This document shows, piece after piece, positions 26,680 to 36,849 of a DNA stretch of 49,379 nucleotides (position 1 is its first letter; each line of letters starts with the position of its first letter). The translations under genes were made by a program, and so were the position numbers. The DNA comes from Francisellaceae bacterium (GTDB taxonomy: Bacteria; Pseudomonadota; Gammaproteobacteria; UBA6186; Azoamicaceae), in NCBI GenBank assembly GCA_018703155.1, contig JABJGS010000024.1, positions 1 to 49,379 on the forward strand. The letters run 5' to 3'. Below the pieces are notes generated by a model. That model searched no databases, was not told the origin of the DNA, and saw nothing but the letters and a program-made list of their open reading frames with translations.

Positions 26680-28575
26680 TTATTCTTTATCTTTATCTTT
26701 ATCTTCCTCAGTAAAGGTTTTTAGTTGCTCAGCTCTGCTTGGCTGACGTAACTTCCGTAACGCTTTTGCTTCAATTTGCCTAATACGCTCTCTAGTTACA
26801 TCAAATTGCTTGCCAACTTCCTCCAAGGTATGATCAGTATTCATATCAATACCAAAACGCATCCGTAAAACTTTTGCTTCTCTTGGAGTTAAACCTGAAA
26901 GAATACGTTTAGTAGTTTCTTTAAGACCTTCTGTAGTTGCACTATCAACAGGAGATAATACCGCACCATCTTCAATAAAGTCACCCAGGTGAGAATCTTC
27001 ATCATCACCAATTGGAGTTTCCATTGAAATAGGCTCTTTAGCTATACGCAACACTTTGCGAATTTTATCTTCTGGCATCCCCATAACTTTGCCAAGCTCT
27101 TCAGGAGTTGCTTCACGTCCCATTTCTTGTAACATTTGTCTAGCAATACGATTTAGCTTATTAATAGTCTCTATCATATGTACAGGAATACGTATAGTTC
27201 TAGCCTGATCAGCAATAGACCTGGTTATTGCTTGACGAATCCACCATGTTGCATAAGTTGAAAATTTGTAACCACGTCGGTATTCGAATTTATCAACAGC
27301 TTTCATTAAACCAATATTGCCTTCTTGAATAAGATCCAAGAACTGTAAGCCTCTGTTTGTGTATTTCTTGGCAATTGATATAACCAATCGCAAGTTAGCT
27401 TCAACCATTTCTTTTTTAGCTCGGCGAGCTTTTGCTTCACTAATAGACATAGCCCGGTTAAGCTCTTTGATTTCACTAATAGATACGCCATATTCAGTCA
27501 CAAAAGTTCTAAGCCTAGATTGGGCTAATGATATCTCTTGCTTATGTTTTGCTAGTGTTGCTGAAAAACTATGTTTTTCATCAATAGCTTTATTAATCCA
27601 CTGTTCTTGCAATTCATTACCAGGAAAACTTGTTAAGAATACTTTTCTTGGCATTTTAGATTTATTAACACAAACATCTAAAATTCTACGCTCTTGCTTA
27701 CGTACATTAATTAGCATTTTGCGCATATAACCGGTGATAGCATCAAATATTTTTGGTATCCAACGAAATTTAACAAGTAATTCGCCAAGGTCTTTCTGTG
27801 CTTGCTTAGTACGCTCATCTTTTCTACCACTATCTTTTTCAAGCTCCATGGTATGTTTGATTTGCTGAACTAGCTCCACTAATTTTTCTCTTGCAAACTC
27901 GAAGTCATCTTCCTCTTCAAAGTCATCGTCTGCATTATCATCACCGCTACTTGCGTTATTATCATCTTTATCTACTGATTTGTTAACTGTTGCAAGAGCG
28001 TCATCTACTGTAGTGATGGTATGAGTAGCAATAATATCATTCTCAAGGTAGCCATTGATAATATCACTTATCTTGATTTCTTCATTTTGAATTCGACTGT
28101 ATTCGTTAAGAATGACTTGTAACGTCTTCGGAAATTTAGCCACTGTCTTTATGACTTCATTAACACCTTCTTCAATACGTTTAGCAATAGCTATCTCACC
28201 CTTACGGCTTAATAACTCAACTGTTCCCATTTCACGCATATACATGCGAACTGGATCAGTAGTTCGACCAAAATCATTGCCTCCCATTCCAACTAAGGCA
28301 GCGGCAGCTTCTTCAACGATGTCTTCAGTATCAGCCCCAGAATTACTAGTGCTACCTTCAGCCATGAAATTTGCATTAGCATCTGCAGCCATCTCATAAA
28401 CCGTAATACCCATGTCGTCAATCATTTTTATGATGTCATCTATCTGTTCTGGCTCCAGAACTTCTTCTGCCAAATGATCACTAACATCTGCATATGTTAA
28501 GAACCCTTTATCTTTACCTAGGGCTATTAATAATTTTATTTGCGAGGCTTGTCTGTCTCGATCAACGTAGCTCAT
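26680..28575 (-). CDS. rpoD: RNA polymerase primary sigma factor (sigma-70)
   Basis: At 631 residues it has the domain order of gammaproteobacterial RpoD: region 1.1 at the N terminus, [12 protein letters not shown] (region 1.2), the acidic non-conserved region around residues 170-260 (many Asp/Glu), the invariant [21 protein letters not shown] and [12 protein letters not shown] of region 2, [12 protein letters not shown] of region 3, and [20 protein letters not shown] of region 4. It is the last gene of rpsU-yqeY-dnaG-rpoD, 103 bp after dnaG. The ribosome-binding site is weak. Confidence 0.98.
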   Translation of the reverse strand: MSYVDRDRQASQIKLLIALGKDKGFLTYADVSDHLAEEVLEPEQIDDIIKMIDDMGITVYEMAADANANFMAEGSTSNSGADTEDIVEEAAAALVGMGGNDFGRTTDPVRMYMREMGTVELLSRKGEIAIAKRIEEGVNEVIKTVAKFPKTLQVILNEYSRIQNEEIKISDIINGYLENDIIATHTITTVDDALATVNKSVDKDDNNASSGDDNADDDFEEEDDFEFAREKLVELVQQIKHTMELEKDSGRKDERTKQAQKDLGELLVKFRWIPKIFDAITGYMRKMLINVRKQERRILDVCVNKSKMPRKVFLTSFPGNELQEQWINKAIDEKHSFSATLAKHKQEISLAQSRLRTFVTEYGVSISEIKELNRAMSISEAKARRAKKEMVEANLRLVISIAKKYTNRGLQFLDLIQEGNIGLMKAVDKFEYRRGYKFSTYATWWIRQAITRSIADQARTIRIPVHMIETINKLNRIARQMLQEMGREATPEELGKVMGMPEDKIRKVLRIAKEPISMETPIGDDEDSHLGDFIEDGAVLSPVDSATTEGLKETTKRILSGLTPREAKVLRMRFGIDMNTDHTLEEVGKQFDVTRERIRQIEAKALRKLRQPSRAEQLKTFTEEDKDKDKE

Positions 28576-28678
28576 ATTTTATATCTCTTATGCGTTAATC
28601 TTAAAATCCGGTTAAAGGATACTTACTAAACTGAATAAGGGTGTTGATTCTACATCATAATCAACTTTCATCCAAGAC

Positions 28679-30457
28679 TCAGCTTGAGTAATTATTCTTC
28701 TCTGTTAACAACTTCATTAATTTATCTTTCTCACTTTCACCTAGGCTTCCGACTTTGGCTTGAGTTATCAAGTCATCCATTACCTGCTCCTTGGCAAAGT
28801 TTTTTATTTGTGTTAGTGCACCGTTTAACTCTTGCTCTAAACCATCGTACGACAAGAAACCAATTAGGCCTTTGAGTTCATTCTCAACAAAACTTGCTGC
28901 CAACTGATTAGGTAAGTTAGTCCTGATCTCACTAAAACTCAAATTTTTTCCATTTTTCAGTATGTCCACCACCTCACACAGAAGTGTAATACCTGGCATC
29001 TTTATTGATCTATATGGACTCATGTCTATTTTTTCAAGAAGTGCTGGCTCACGCAGTATTATAGCTAAGGTTCGGTATGCTGGTGAGAGCATTTTCGGCA
29101 TTGGTGAATATTTTTTAACTTTACCGTTATTTAGATTTCTGAATTTCTTACTGTCAAAATCTTTTTCCAACAAAGCTGCTCGATCTACCCCAACCATTTG
29201 AGCTAAGCGATCATACAACATTTCTTTTAACATTCCTGTCTCTGGCAATAACTCTAAACTAGGCTTTAAATTTGTAACAGCTGTAAGCCTATCATCAACA
29301 ATATCAAAATTTAAATTAACACATGCCTCTGAGAATAAATAATCACTAATAGGTACCGCACGATTAGCTTTTTCTAGCATTTTTTCTACACCATATTCAC
29401 GCACATAAGAATCTGGATCATATTCGTCAGGTAAAAGTAAAAATTTCACGCGTCGGTTATCACGCATTACTGGCAAACATAACTCCATTGCTCGTTTTGC
29501 TGCACCTCGACCAGCTCTATCGCCATCAAAACAAAATACTAGTGACTCACTATTTGCAAACAGAATTTCAATATGTTCTTTAGTTAAAGATGTACCCAAA
29601 GTAGCCACAGCATTAGTGATCCCTACTTGGTGCAATGCGATAACATCCATATAGCCTTCAACTACGATTAAATTATCTATAATTTTATTTGCTTGCTTGG
29701 CTTCATATAAACCATACAATTCATTCTTTTTTGAAAACACAATGCTTTCCGGAGAATTGAGATACTTAGGCTCACCGCCTTTACCAACAACCCTAGCTCC
29801 AAAACCTACAACAATGCCACGCCGGTTACGTATAGGAAACATAATACGCATCCAAAATCTGGCTCTAAGCCCTTTATGCGGATCATTTGAGCATAAACCT
29901 GCACTTTGTAAATCCTGCAAACTTGCGTTAGCTCCCTTTCTAACATGACTGATCATCGCATCTTTTGTTTGTGGTGCAAAACCAAGCCTAAACTTTTTTG
30001 CAATCACGCCAGATAAGCCTCTAGATTTTAGATAGTCAATCGCAGGCTTAGCTTCATGGCATTTCTTTAGTGTGCTCTCAAAAAAGCCTGCTGCCTGTTC
30101 TATTGCGCTATAACATCGAGATTGAGTATCAACCTGCTTTTGATCTACTGCACTTAATTCTTCTTTTGGTACTTCCATACCTGCTAAATTAGCTAATTGC
30201 TCTACTGCATCAGCAAAATGTAAGCCAACATGCTCTTTCAAAAATTGAATAGCATCCCCTCGTGCACCGCAGCCAAAACAGTAATAGAATTGTTTCTGTT
30301 GATTAATAATAAATGAGGGTGTTTTTTCTTGATGGAAAGGACACAAAGCTTTAAATTGTGCCCCCGACCTTTGTATATGCACGTGTTGTTTTATAAGTTC
30401 AACTATGTCGACTCGACTTAAAACTTCACTTACAAATTGCTCAGGTATTTTTCTCAT
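28679..30457 (-). CDS. dnaG: DNA primase
   Basis: DnaG lays RNA primers at the replication fork. The N-terminal zinc finger uses Cys39, His42, Cys60 and Cys63 (CPFH...CFGC), shifted by one from the E. coli positions. The TOPRIM catalytic domain has IVVEGYMDVIALHQ with the essential Glu, and CFDGDRAG with the acidic pair. The C-terminal third, which binds DnaB, is poorly conserved as usual. The 592-residue length is normal. Second-last gene of the macromolecular-synthesis operon; 44 bp separate it from yqeY. Confidence 0.97.
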   Translation of the reverse strand: MRKIPEQFVSEVLSRVDIVELIKQHVHIQRSGAQFKALCPFHQEKTPSFIINQQKQFYYCFGCGARGDAIQFLKEHVGLHFADAVEQLANLAGMEVPKEELSAVDQKQVDTQSRCYSAIEQAAGFFESTLKKCHEAKPAIDYLKSRGLSGVIAKKFRLGFAPQTKDAMISHVRKGANASLQDLQSAGLCSNDPHKGLRARFWMRIMFPIRNRRGIVVGFGARVVGKGGEPKYLNSPESIVFSKKNELYGLYEAKQANKIIDNLIVVEGYMDVIALHQVGITNAVATLGTSLTKEHIEILFANSESLVFCFDGDRAGRGAAKRAMELCLPVMRDNRRVKFLLLPDEYDPDSYVREYGVEKMLEKANRAVPISDYLFSEACVNLNFDIVDDRLTAVTNLKPSLELLPETGMLKEMLYDRLAQMVGVDRAALLEKDFDSKKFRNLNNGKVKKYSPMPKMLSPAYRTLAIILREPALLEKIDMSPYRSIKMPGITLLCEVVDILKNGKNLSFSEIRTNLPNQLAASFVENELKGLIGFLSYDGLEQELNGALTQIKNFAKEQVMDDLITQAKVGSLGESEKDKLMKLLTEKNNYSS

Positions 30458-30501
30458 GTGGACAAATATTACCTAAGGTTCTGCACTTTAAGAAATAGTG
30501 T

Positions 30502-30948
30502 TTAAGCAGATAATTTATCTTTTACTAATTTACTAACCAAAGACATATCTGCTTTCCCAACCAATTGGGGTTTAATTACAGCCATTACTTGGCCCATTGC
30601 TTTAATTTCACTAGCACCAGTGCTAGCAACCGCAGCAATAACTATCTCATTGATTTCAGACTCAGAGAGCTGTTTCGGTAAAAAAGATTGAACGATACCT
30701 AGTTCAACCTGCTCTTTATCAGAAAGGTCTACTCTATTAGCTTCTTGAAACTGCTTAATTGACTCACGGCGCTGCTTAGCAAGCTTATCTAATATAGATA
30801 TCACATCTGCATCTGTCAGCTCGATGCGCTCATCCACCTCTTTTTGTTTAAGCGCAGCCGTAATCAAACGAATCGTTGAAAGCCTTACCTTATCACCACT
30901 TTTCATGGCAGCTTTCATTTCCGTGATTATATGTTCCTTCAAACTCAC
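30502..30948 (-). CDS. yqeY: GatB/YqeY-domain protein
   Basis: The 148-residue protein is a stand-alone YqeY domain, related to the tail of the GatB subunit of tRNA amidotransferase. Family hallmarks are MKSGDKVRLSTIRLI near the N terminus, LSDKEQVELGIVQSFLPKQLSE in the middle and MGQVMAVIKPQLVGKADMSLVSKLVKDKL at the end. Its role is not settled. The start is GTG 30948 with AGGAG six bases before it, overlapping the end of rpsU sequence closely (9 bp gap). Its place between rpsU and dnaG is shared with pseudomonads and other gammaproteobacteria. Confidence 0.93.
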   Translation of the reverse strand: MSLKEHIITEMKAAMKSGDKVRLSTIRLITAALKQKEVDERIELTDADVISILDKLAKQRRESIKQFQEANRVDLSDKEQVELGIVQSFLPKQLSESEINEIVIAAVASTGASEIKAMGQVMAVIKPQLVGKADMSLVSKLVKDKLSA

Positions 30949-30957
30949 TCTAAGCTC

Positions 30958-31197
30958 CTATCCTCTTTCGCGACGGGCTCTAACACATGATGCCAACAGT
31001 TGTGCTTTCTCACGCAAGATCTTTTTCAATAATCTTTTACGAGCAGCAGCTAACATACGTTGCTTAATTTTTGAGTTTGGCTGATGAAATTCACGCTTAC
31101 GTAACTCTTTAGGGTTACCAGACTTTTCTACTAATCTTTTTAGTCTACGAAGAGCACTATCGATATGCTCACTTTCTCTTACCTTGATGCTTGGCAT
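30958..31197 (-). CDS. rpsU: 30S ribosomal protein S21
   Basis: S21 acts at the mRNA-binding face of the 30S subunit during initiation. The protein begins MPSIKVRESEHIDSALRR and is very basic throughout, as expected. At 79 residues it is about eight longer than the E. coli protein, with the extra residues at the C terminus (LLASCVRARRERG). AAGGAG seven bases before the ATG is a strong ribosome-binding site. First gene of the rpsU-yqeY-dnaG-rpoD operon, divergent from tsaD. Confidence 0.95.
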   Translation of the reverse strand: MPSIKVRESEHIDSALRRLKRLVEKSGNPKELRKREFHQPNSKIKQRMLAAARKRLLKKILREKAQLLASCVRARRERG

Positions 31198-31256
31198 GAA
31201 TGCTCCTTTTAAAATAAACTTAACTAACTAAATTAAAGCTCGATTGCTAGGTTGTC

Positions 31257-31284
31257 ATTTTAAGAAAGTTTACAGATAATGCAA
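31257..31284 (-). promoter_or_regulatory. Candidate sigma-70 promoter of the rpsU-dnaG-rpoD operon
   Basis: On the minus strand TTGCAT (31284-31279), 16 bases, TAAAAT (31262-31257) stands about 60 bp upstream of rpsU, in the gap shared with divergent tsaD. Five of six -10 positions match consensus. The downstream leader is AT-rich and ends in the rpsU AAGGAG. Confidence 0.5.
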
Positions 31285-31321
31285 GACTATTTTGTAAGTA
31301 ATTGAAAGTTTAGAGTACAAC

Positions 31322-32338
31322 ATGCTCATATTAGGTATAGAAACATCTTGCGACGACACAGGTATCGGTATTTATGGCAATAACAACAAATTGCTTGCAC
31401 ATACACTGTATAGTCAAATAAAGCTCCACGCCAAATACGGTGGCACAGTTCCGGAGCTAGCTTCAAGAGATCATGTAATCAGAATCCAACCTTTGATTCA
31501 TCAAGCACTTAAGGAAGCTAACTGTAATATTAAGGACATAACGGGAATCGCCTACACCCAAGGCCCGGGACTTGCTGGCTCACTTTTGGTCGGAGCAAGT
31601 GTTGCTAAATCTCTTGCCTATGCTCTTAAAATTCCAGCACTTGGAGTGCATCACTTAGAAGGTCATTTACTAGCACCAATATTAGAAATTCCAGACTTAA
31701 AACCACCGTTTCTAGCTCTGCTAGTATCAGGCGGACATACGATGATTATCGACGTAGATAATTTTGGATCTTATAAAATTCTTGGTGAAACTTTAGATGA
31801 TGCGGCTGGTGAAGCATTTGATAAAACGGCAAGGCTACTTGAATTAGGCTTTCCTGGCGGACCAGCTATTGAGTCTATCGCCAAAGAAGGCAACAGCATA
31901 TATAATTTTCCCCGACCAATGTGTGATCGACCTGGTCTTGATTTTAGCTTCAGCGGTCTAAAAACCTTTACTAGAAATACTTATAATAAAACCAATAAAA
32001 CCATACAAGATAAAGCTAATATTTCCAGATGTTTTCAAGAAGCTGTTGCTGATACTTTAGTCTATAAATTAAAACGTGCCCTCAACCAAACACAAAGGAC
32101 ACAACTAGTAATTGCAGGTGGCGTTAGTGCCAATCAATACATAAAAACCAAAATAAACCATCTTGCTATAGAGCAAAATATTAAAGCCTATTTCCCACAC
32201 CTACAATTTTGCACTGATAATGGGGCAATGATAGCTTTTGCTGGATATCTTCGAATGCAAAAAGGCCAACATGACCCGGATCTTGCGATCACTATTAAAC
32301 CGCGATGGGCTATCGATACCTTAAGTGAAATTATTTAA
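31322..32338 (+). CDS. tsaD: tRNA N6-adenosine threonylcarbamoyltransferase
   Basis: TsaD, with TsaB and TsaE, transfers the threonylcarbamoyl group to A37 of tRNAs that read ANN codons. It has the ASKHA-fold signatures: LGIETSCDDTGIGIY at the N terminus, the metal-binding GVHHLEGHLLAP, LLVSGGHTMI, and the C-terminal GGVSANQYI and CTDNGAMIA with the final metal ligand. The 338-residue length is typical. tsaD divergent from rpsU is a conserved gammaproteobacterial arrangement. I see no strong ribosome-binding site before ATG 31322. Confidence 0.96.
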   Translation: MLILGIETSCDDTGIGIYGNNNKLLAHTLYSQIKLHAKYGGTVPELASRDHVIRIQPLIHQALKEANCNIKDITGIAYTQGPGLAGSLLVGASVAKSLAYALKIPALGVHHLEGHLLAPILEIPDLKPPFLALLVSGGHTMIIDVDNFGSYKILGETLDDAAGEAFDKTARLLELGFPGGPAIESIAKEGNSIYNFPRPMCDRPGLDFSFSGLKTFTRNTYNKTNKTIQDKANISRCFQEAVADTLVYKLKRALNQTQRTQLVIAGGVSANQYIKTKINHLAIEQNIKAYFPHLQFCTDNGAMIAFAGYLRMQKGQHDPDLAITIKPRWAIDTLSEII

Positions 32339-32468
32339 TTTGAGATATTATCATGCACATGATTAATTACATACACGCTGCAAAACAATAGTTTGAATTT
32401 ATAATTAGATCATCAACCTTCATAGATCTTTGCCAAACTATATCGATGTAATCATCTGAATAAACTTG

Positions 32469-33209
32469 TCAAACTTTATTATATTTAGATACTATCTTTT
32501 CATATGTTCCATCATCTTTCATTTCTTGCAGTGCTACATTAAATTTTTCAGATATTTCATTAACATCGTTGCGAGTTTTGGATACAGCAATATGTAGTGG
32601 ATTGGTAATTAGATTTTTTCCTAAGAAAATAAATTTATCTTTATTTTCATCAAAAGAATTACGAATAAGTAATTTAGCAACCAATTCATCAGCCAGCGTT
32701 AAATCTATTCGTTTTAAAAGAAGCTTATCCATGTTTATTTCTAATTTATTTGCAGATGCTTTCTTTAGAAATGTAGCATTATTAAAATCAGGAGCATAAG
32801 CATACCCTCGAACTATTCCAATTTTATAATTTTTCAAAGATGCTAAATCTGAAAAATTAATGTTTTTTTGTGTGGTAATGAATTTTATTTTATTTTCATA
32901 ATAAGGTGTGGAAAATTTTAATTTTTTTGCACGCTCATCAGTAAACCATGCACCAACAAGAACATCATAGGCTCCTTTCTTCACTCCCTGCTCTGCACGT
33001 GACCATGGAACCAATTTTACTGAAGTAGTATAACCAGCACGCTCTAACGCTATTGTTACAATATCTATAGATAGCCCTCTATCATTACCAGATGCAGAAA
33101 TATTATATGGTGGCCACGGATCTGTTACCAAGCTAAGCTCTATGGCAACAGCTGTATTCATGCACAAGAAAAATACTAAGGAAATTACAGAAATAAATAT
33201 TCTACGCAT
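32469..33209 (-). CDS. Periplasmic amino-acid-type solute-binding protein (SBP_bac_3)
   Basis: It is a family 3 extracellular solute-binding protein, 246 residues. An N-terminal signal peptide, MRRIFISVISLVFFLCMNTAVA, is followed by IELSLVTDPWPPYN, then RGLSIDIVTIALERAGY and VLVGAWFTDERAKKLKFSTPYYENK. ATG 33209 is favoured because GGGATGAG precedes it and it places the basic residues right before the hydrophobic core; the frame could also begin at 33233. No permease or ATPase of an ABC transporter is adjacent, so it either serves a transporter encoded elsewhere or has a sensory role. Ligand unknown. Confidence 0.87.
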   Translation of the reverse strand: MRRIFISVISLVFFLCMNTAVAIELSLVTDPWPPYNISASGNDRGLSIDIVTIALERAGYTTSVKLVPWSRAEQGVKKGAYDVLVGAWFTDERAKKLKFSTPYYENKIKFITTQKNINFSDLASLKNYKIGIVRGYAYAPDFNNATFLKKASANKLEINMDKLLLKRIDLTLADELVAKLLIRNSFDENKDKFIFLGKNLITNPLHIAVSKTRNDVNEISEKFNVALQEMKDDGTYEKIVSKYNKV

Positions 33210-33339
33210 GTTACTCATCCCAAATAAATACACTTACTATAGGGTAAAACATTTTCAAGAAATTAGCTAATTATTCAGCCTTTTCATGCCATACGCTTTA
33301 TCCAAGCTGCACTTAGTTATATGTATGCTTTTGACGGTC

Positions 33340-36300
33340 TTACTCGGCAATATCTTTGCATCTAGCATAATCAATTTTCCCTGTACCCAACAATGGTATT
33401 TTATCAACATTAACAACCTCTCTTGGTGCATGAATGTCGCTCACTCCAGCATCTTTCAATTGCTTCCTAGAAAGACCAACATCTAAATTAGCTGTGGTTA
33501 TCAATACTAATTTCTCACCTTTTCTTTCATCAGGCAAATTAATAACAGCATGAACATCATTTGGATACAAACGTTGAAAATTATCTTCAACTGCAGCCAG
33601 GGATATCATCTCTCCAGCTATTTTTGCAAATCTTTTCACTCTACCTCTGATGGTAATATATCCTTCATCATCGATCGAAACAATATCTCCAGTATCATGC
33701 CAACCATTAATAGGCGGACATAAAACTCCAGGGTTATCAGCGTAGTAGTATCCCAGCATTATGTTATTGCCTTTGACAAACAACCTCCCTCCATCATTCA
33801 CTCCATCAACCGTCTCAAGTCGCATTTGTATACCAGGCATAATTTGACCGACACTACCAGATTTATAGTGCATTGGCGTATTAGATGAAATAACTGGAGA
33901 TGCCTCTGTTGCCCCATAGCCTTCAAAGATTCTAACTCCAAATTTCTCCATCCAGACTTTATTAGTCTCTTCATTAAGCCGCTCAGCCCCAGCAAACACA
34001 TATCTAATACTATAAAAATCATAGGCATGGGCATAACGAGCATAACCAGATAAAAAGGTATTAGTACCAAAAAATATAGTAATATTCAAATCATAAATAA
34101 CCTCGGGAATGATCCTATAGTGCAATGGTGATGGATACATAAAGACAGGCATTCCTGACATTATTGGTAACAAGAAACCAATGTTAAGACCAAAAGCATG
34201 AAATACTGGCATAGCATTTAAAATCTTATCACTTGGATTAAAATCTATAACTGCTGCCATCTGCTTATGATTACTCAGCAAGTTTTTTGCACTTAAAATT
34301 ACAGCCTTTGGTGCACCCTCTGAACCCGAGGTAAACAATACAACCGCTGCATTATTAGTATTATACTGTACCGGTAAATTGCTGAATGTTTTATATTTAA
34401 TATGCTGCAACAATCCAACAATTTTTTCTTTTAATAAACTTTGTGCTTTTAAGTCCTCTAAATATAACAGCTCACATCCTGTATCCTCCAGAGAAGTTAC
34501 AATTTTTTCCAACCTACCTTTTTCAATGAAAATTCTAGCAGTTATTATTTTGTTCACTTTAGCGGCTTTGACACATGAAATGATATTTACAGCTCCTAAA
34601 GAATAATTCAGCAACGCAGCCACCTTGTTGGCAGCTTGCACACCAAAAAACACTACTGCTATAGCCGAGGTGTTAGGTAGGAAAACTCCAATCGTTGCAT
34701 CATTTCGCGCCCAAGTTTTAATATATTCTGCTACAATAAGGCTACGGAAAATTAGTTTGTTATAAGTTAAGCTTTGCCCGGAGATGTCATCCAATGTAAC
34801 TGTATCTCCTCCATGGATATTACGTGCATCTAATAAGGCCTGATATAAATGTTCATCCACCTTCTGGCTTTCATAAAAAGTTGTTGTCATTATTTTGTAA
34901 AGTTTTTGCCCTAAAAGACGGCGTCGTGCTCGACCTTTTATATTCGAATCAATATCCGCATCAATCTCAGTATGTGGCAAAATAGTAATCGTCACTTTAG
35001 GAAAAAGCTGAATTTTGACTTTATGACGCATCCTTGAAAAAATTGAATATTGTGCCCCATCAATTCTAACTGGTAATATCTTTGCATTAGCTTTATCGGC
35101 AACAACCCCGGGGCCCTCATATATCTTCATCAACCCACCGGTTACTGAAATTCTACCCTCTGGAAAGATTATGCAACTACCTTGCTTTTTAACTTCTTTA
35201 ATTAAACCTCGTAATGAAAATGGATTAGTCGAGTCAAGAGGATAAGCGTTGATGAAATACTTAATTGGTTTTACCCACCATTTATCCATATACACAGAAT
35301 ATACTGCGAATAAAACATCTCCTGGAAAATATGCAGCCATCAACACTCCATCTACAAAGGATGTATGATTAGGGGTAATAACTACTCGATCACCAGCATT
35401 TTTCAAATTCTCTTGCCCAGTAATTTCAACTTTAAATAAAAAATTTAATATTCCCCGGACAATGCTCCGTATTAAAGCACCGGGCAACAAACGACATAAC
35501 TTGAACACTACATAAAAATTTATTAAAGCTACAACTAGAAATATTTTAGGTATGGTGACATGAAAATATAAAGCCAAGCTGAGAGATAACATTCCAACTG
35601 TCATAAATATTGCATTGAACACATTATTTCCAGCAATGATTCTGGCCTTATGACTTGTTGGTGCCCTATCTTGAATAATTGCATAGAGAGGGACTATGTA
35701 AATTCCTCCACAACACGATATAAGAAAGACATCTATTATGAAATGCCAATTTGAACTAAGATGTAAAAACTCTTTTAGTATCATTAGGTCACCAGTAATG
35801 GCTATTGGTGCATTAAAGTAAACATCCAAAAAACAAATACTCATCAGTAGTCCAGAAAGTGGTACAAAAGTAGCATCAACACTACCTTTAAGTATCTTGT
35901 TACATAGCAAGGACCCAATGGCAATACCACATGCAAATACTGAAATTAAAATACTATATACTTTAGGATCTGCTAATAAATGTATTCTTGTATAATTAGG
36001 CAAAACAGCAAGAAACACTGCTCCAAGCAACCAAAACCAGGAAATTGCGATGATGCATAAAAAACTATATTTATCAGCGTACACATTTTTAAAACTATCA
36101 TATAACCCTGTAAAGATATTAAAATTCAGTTTTATGGTAGGCTCACCTACTAGTTTAGGTACGTACATACTTGTGCCTAAACCACACATAGCAACTATCA
36201 CTAAAATTAAGGATAACCACTGATAGCCATATGAATATGTTGGCACCACAGAGCCAATTAGCATGCCGAGTAATATTGCAAGAAAAGTGGACATTTCAAT

Positions 36301-36735
36301 AAGTGCATTGGCACCAATCAGTTCTTGTTTTTCTAATAATTTCGGGAGAGCTCCATATTTAATAGGACCAAAAAAAGTAGACTGTACCCCGGCTAAAAAT
36401 AACACACTCATAAGGTAGTAGACGCCACCACTGAGCAACCCAAATACTGCTAATAACATTAATACCAATTCGGTCATTTTCAGTATTCTGGTAACTTTAG
36501 ATTTATCAAATTTATCAGCAATGCTCCCAGCAAGAGGTGAAAAAATAATCATTGGAATAATTAACATACTGCTAGCTAATGGTACTAACATCGTATCAAC
36601 ATTATTGTTAGCACTATATGCTATTAAGACAATTATCCCAGCCTTAAAAGCATTATCATTGAATGCACCTAAAGCTTGAGTTAAAAATAGTGGTAGAAAT
36701 CTTTTAGTCTTTAATAATTGGAATTGTCCAGGCAT
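33340..36735 (-). CDS. MFS transporter - PlsC acyltransferase - AMP-dependent acyl-ACP ligase fusion (LplT-Aas type)
   Basis: Three enzymes of lysophospholipid recycling are joined in 1131 residues. Residues 1 to about 415 are a major-facilitator transporter (QALGAFNDNAFKAG, typical of LplT). About 440-620 is a PlsC acyltransferase with NHTSFVD (HX4D, His near 457) and FPEGRIS. About 650-1131 is an AMP-binding ligase with LFTSGSEGAPKAV (near 798), YGATEASPV and the closing LGTGKIDY. E. coli encodes lplT and aas separately; fused forms are known in other proteobacteria. The predicted role is import of lysophospholipid and its re-acylation at the inner membrane. It follows plsY on the same strand, separated by a duplicated piece of plsY. 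Confidence 0.92.
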   Translation of the reverse strand: MPGQFQLLKTKRFLPLFLTQALGAFNDNAFKAGIIVLIAYSANNNVDTMLVPLASSMLIIPMIIFSPLAGSIADKFDKSKVTRILKMTELVLMLLAVFGLLSGGVYYLMSVLFLAGVQSTFFGPIKYGALPKLLEKQELIGANALIEMSTFLAILLGMLIGSVVPTYSYGYQWLSLILVIVAMCGLGTSMYVPKLVGEPTIKLNFNIFTGLYDSFKNVYADKYSFLCIIAISWFWLLGAVFLAVLPNYTRIHLLADPKVYSILISVFACGIAIGSLLCNKILKGSVDATFVPLSGLLMSICFLDVYFNAPIAITGDLMILKEFLHLSSNWHFIIDVFLISCCGGIYIVPLYAIIQDRAPTSHKARIIAGNNVFNAIFMTVGMLSLSLALYFHVTIPKIFLVVALINFYVVFKLCRLLPGALIRSIVRGILNFLFKVEITGQENLKNAGDRVVITPNHTSFVDGVLMAAYFPGDVLFAVYSVYMDKWWVKPIKYFINAYPLDSTNPFSLRGLIKEVKKQGSCIIFPEGRISVTGGLMKIYEGPGVVADKANAKILPVRIDGAQYSIFSRMRHKVKIQLFPKVTITILPHTEIDADIDSNIKGRARRRLLGQKLYKIMTTTFYESQKVDEHLYQALLDARNIHGGDTVTLDDISGQSLTYNKLIFRSLIVAEYIKTWARNDATIGVFLPNTSAIAVVFFGVQAANKVAALLNYSLGAVNIISCVKAAKVNKIITARIFIEKGRLEKIVTSLEDTGCELLYLEDLKAQSLLKEKIVGLLQHIKYKTFSNLPVQYNTNNAAVVLFTSGSEGAPKAVILSAKNLLSNHKQMAAVIDFNPSDKILNAMPVFHAFGLNIGFLLPIMSGMPVFMYPSPLHYRIIPEVIYDLNITIFFGTNTFLSGYARYAHAYDFYSIRYVFAGAERLNEETNKVWMEKFGVRIFEGYGATEASPVISSNTPMHYKSGSVGQIMPGIQMRLETVDGVNDGGRLFVKGNNIMLGYYYADNPGVLCPPINGWHDTGDIVSIDDEGYITIRGRVKRFAKIAGEMISLAAVEDNFQRLYPNDVHAVINLPDERKGEKLVLITTANLDVGLSRKQLKDAGVSDIHAPREVVNVDKIPLLGTGKIDYARCKDIAE

Positions 36736-36772
36736 AACTAATCATCCATGATTGTCCCTAAAGATCTTTATA

Positions 36773-36844
36773 CATTACCAATTTTTGTTCTTGTTGTTTC
36801 CATAATCTAGTAATATTTACGTGATGTGTAAATAACATTATTTA
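36773..36844 (-). repeat. Duplicated 3' end of plsY
   Basis: Bases 36773-36844 repeat 36855-36927, the last codons and stop region of plsY, in the same orientation about 82 bp apart. By eye there are about five substitutions and one single-base indel. Translated, the copy reads LFTHHVNITRLWKQQEQKL against VFTHHANITRLWKGQEQKI in plsY, then shifts and stops. It occupies most of the gap between plsY and the fusion gene. Confidence 0.85.
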
Positions 36845-36849
36845 AGACT

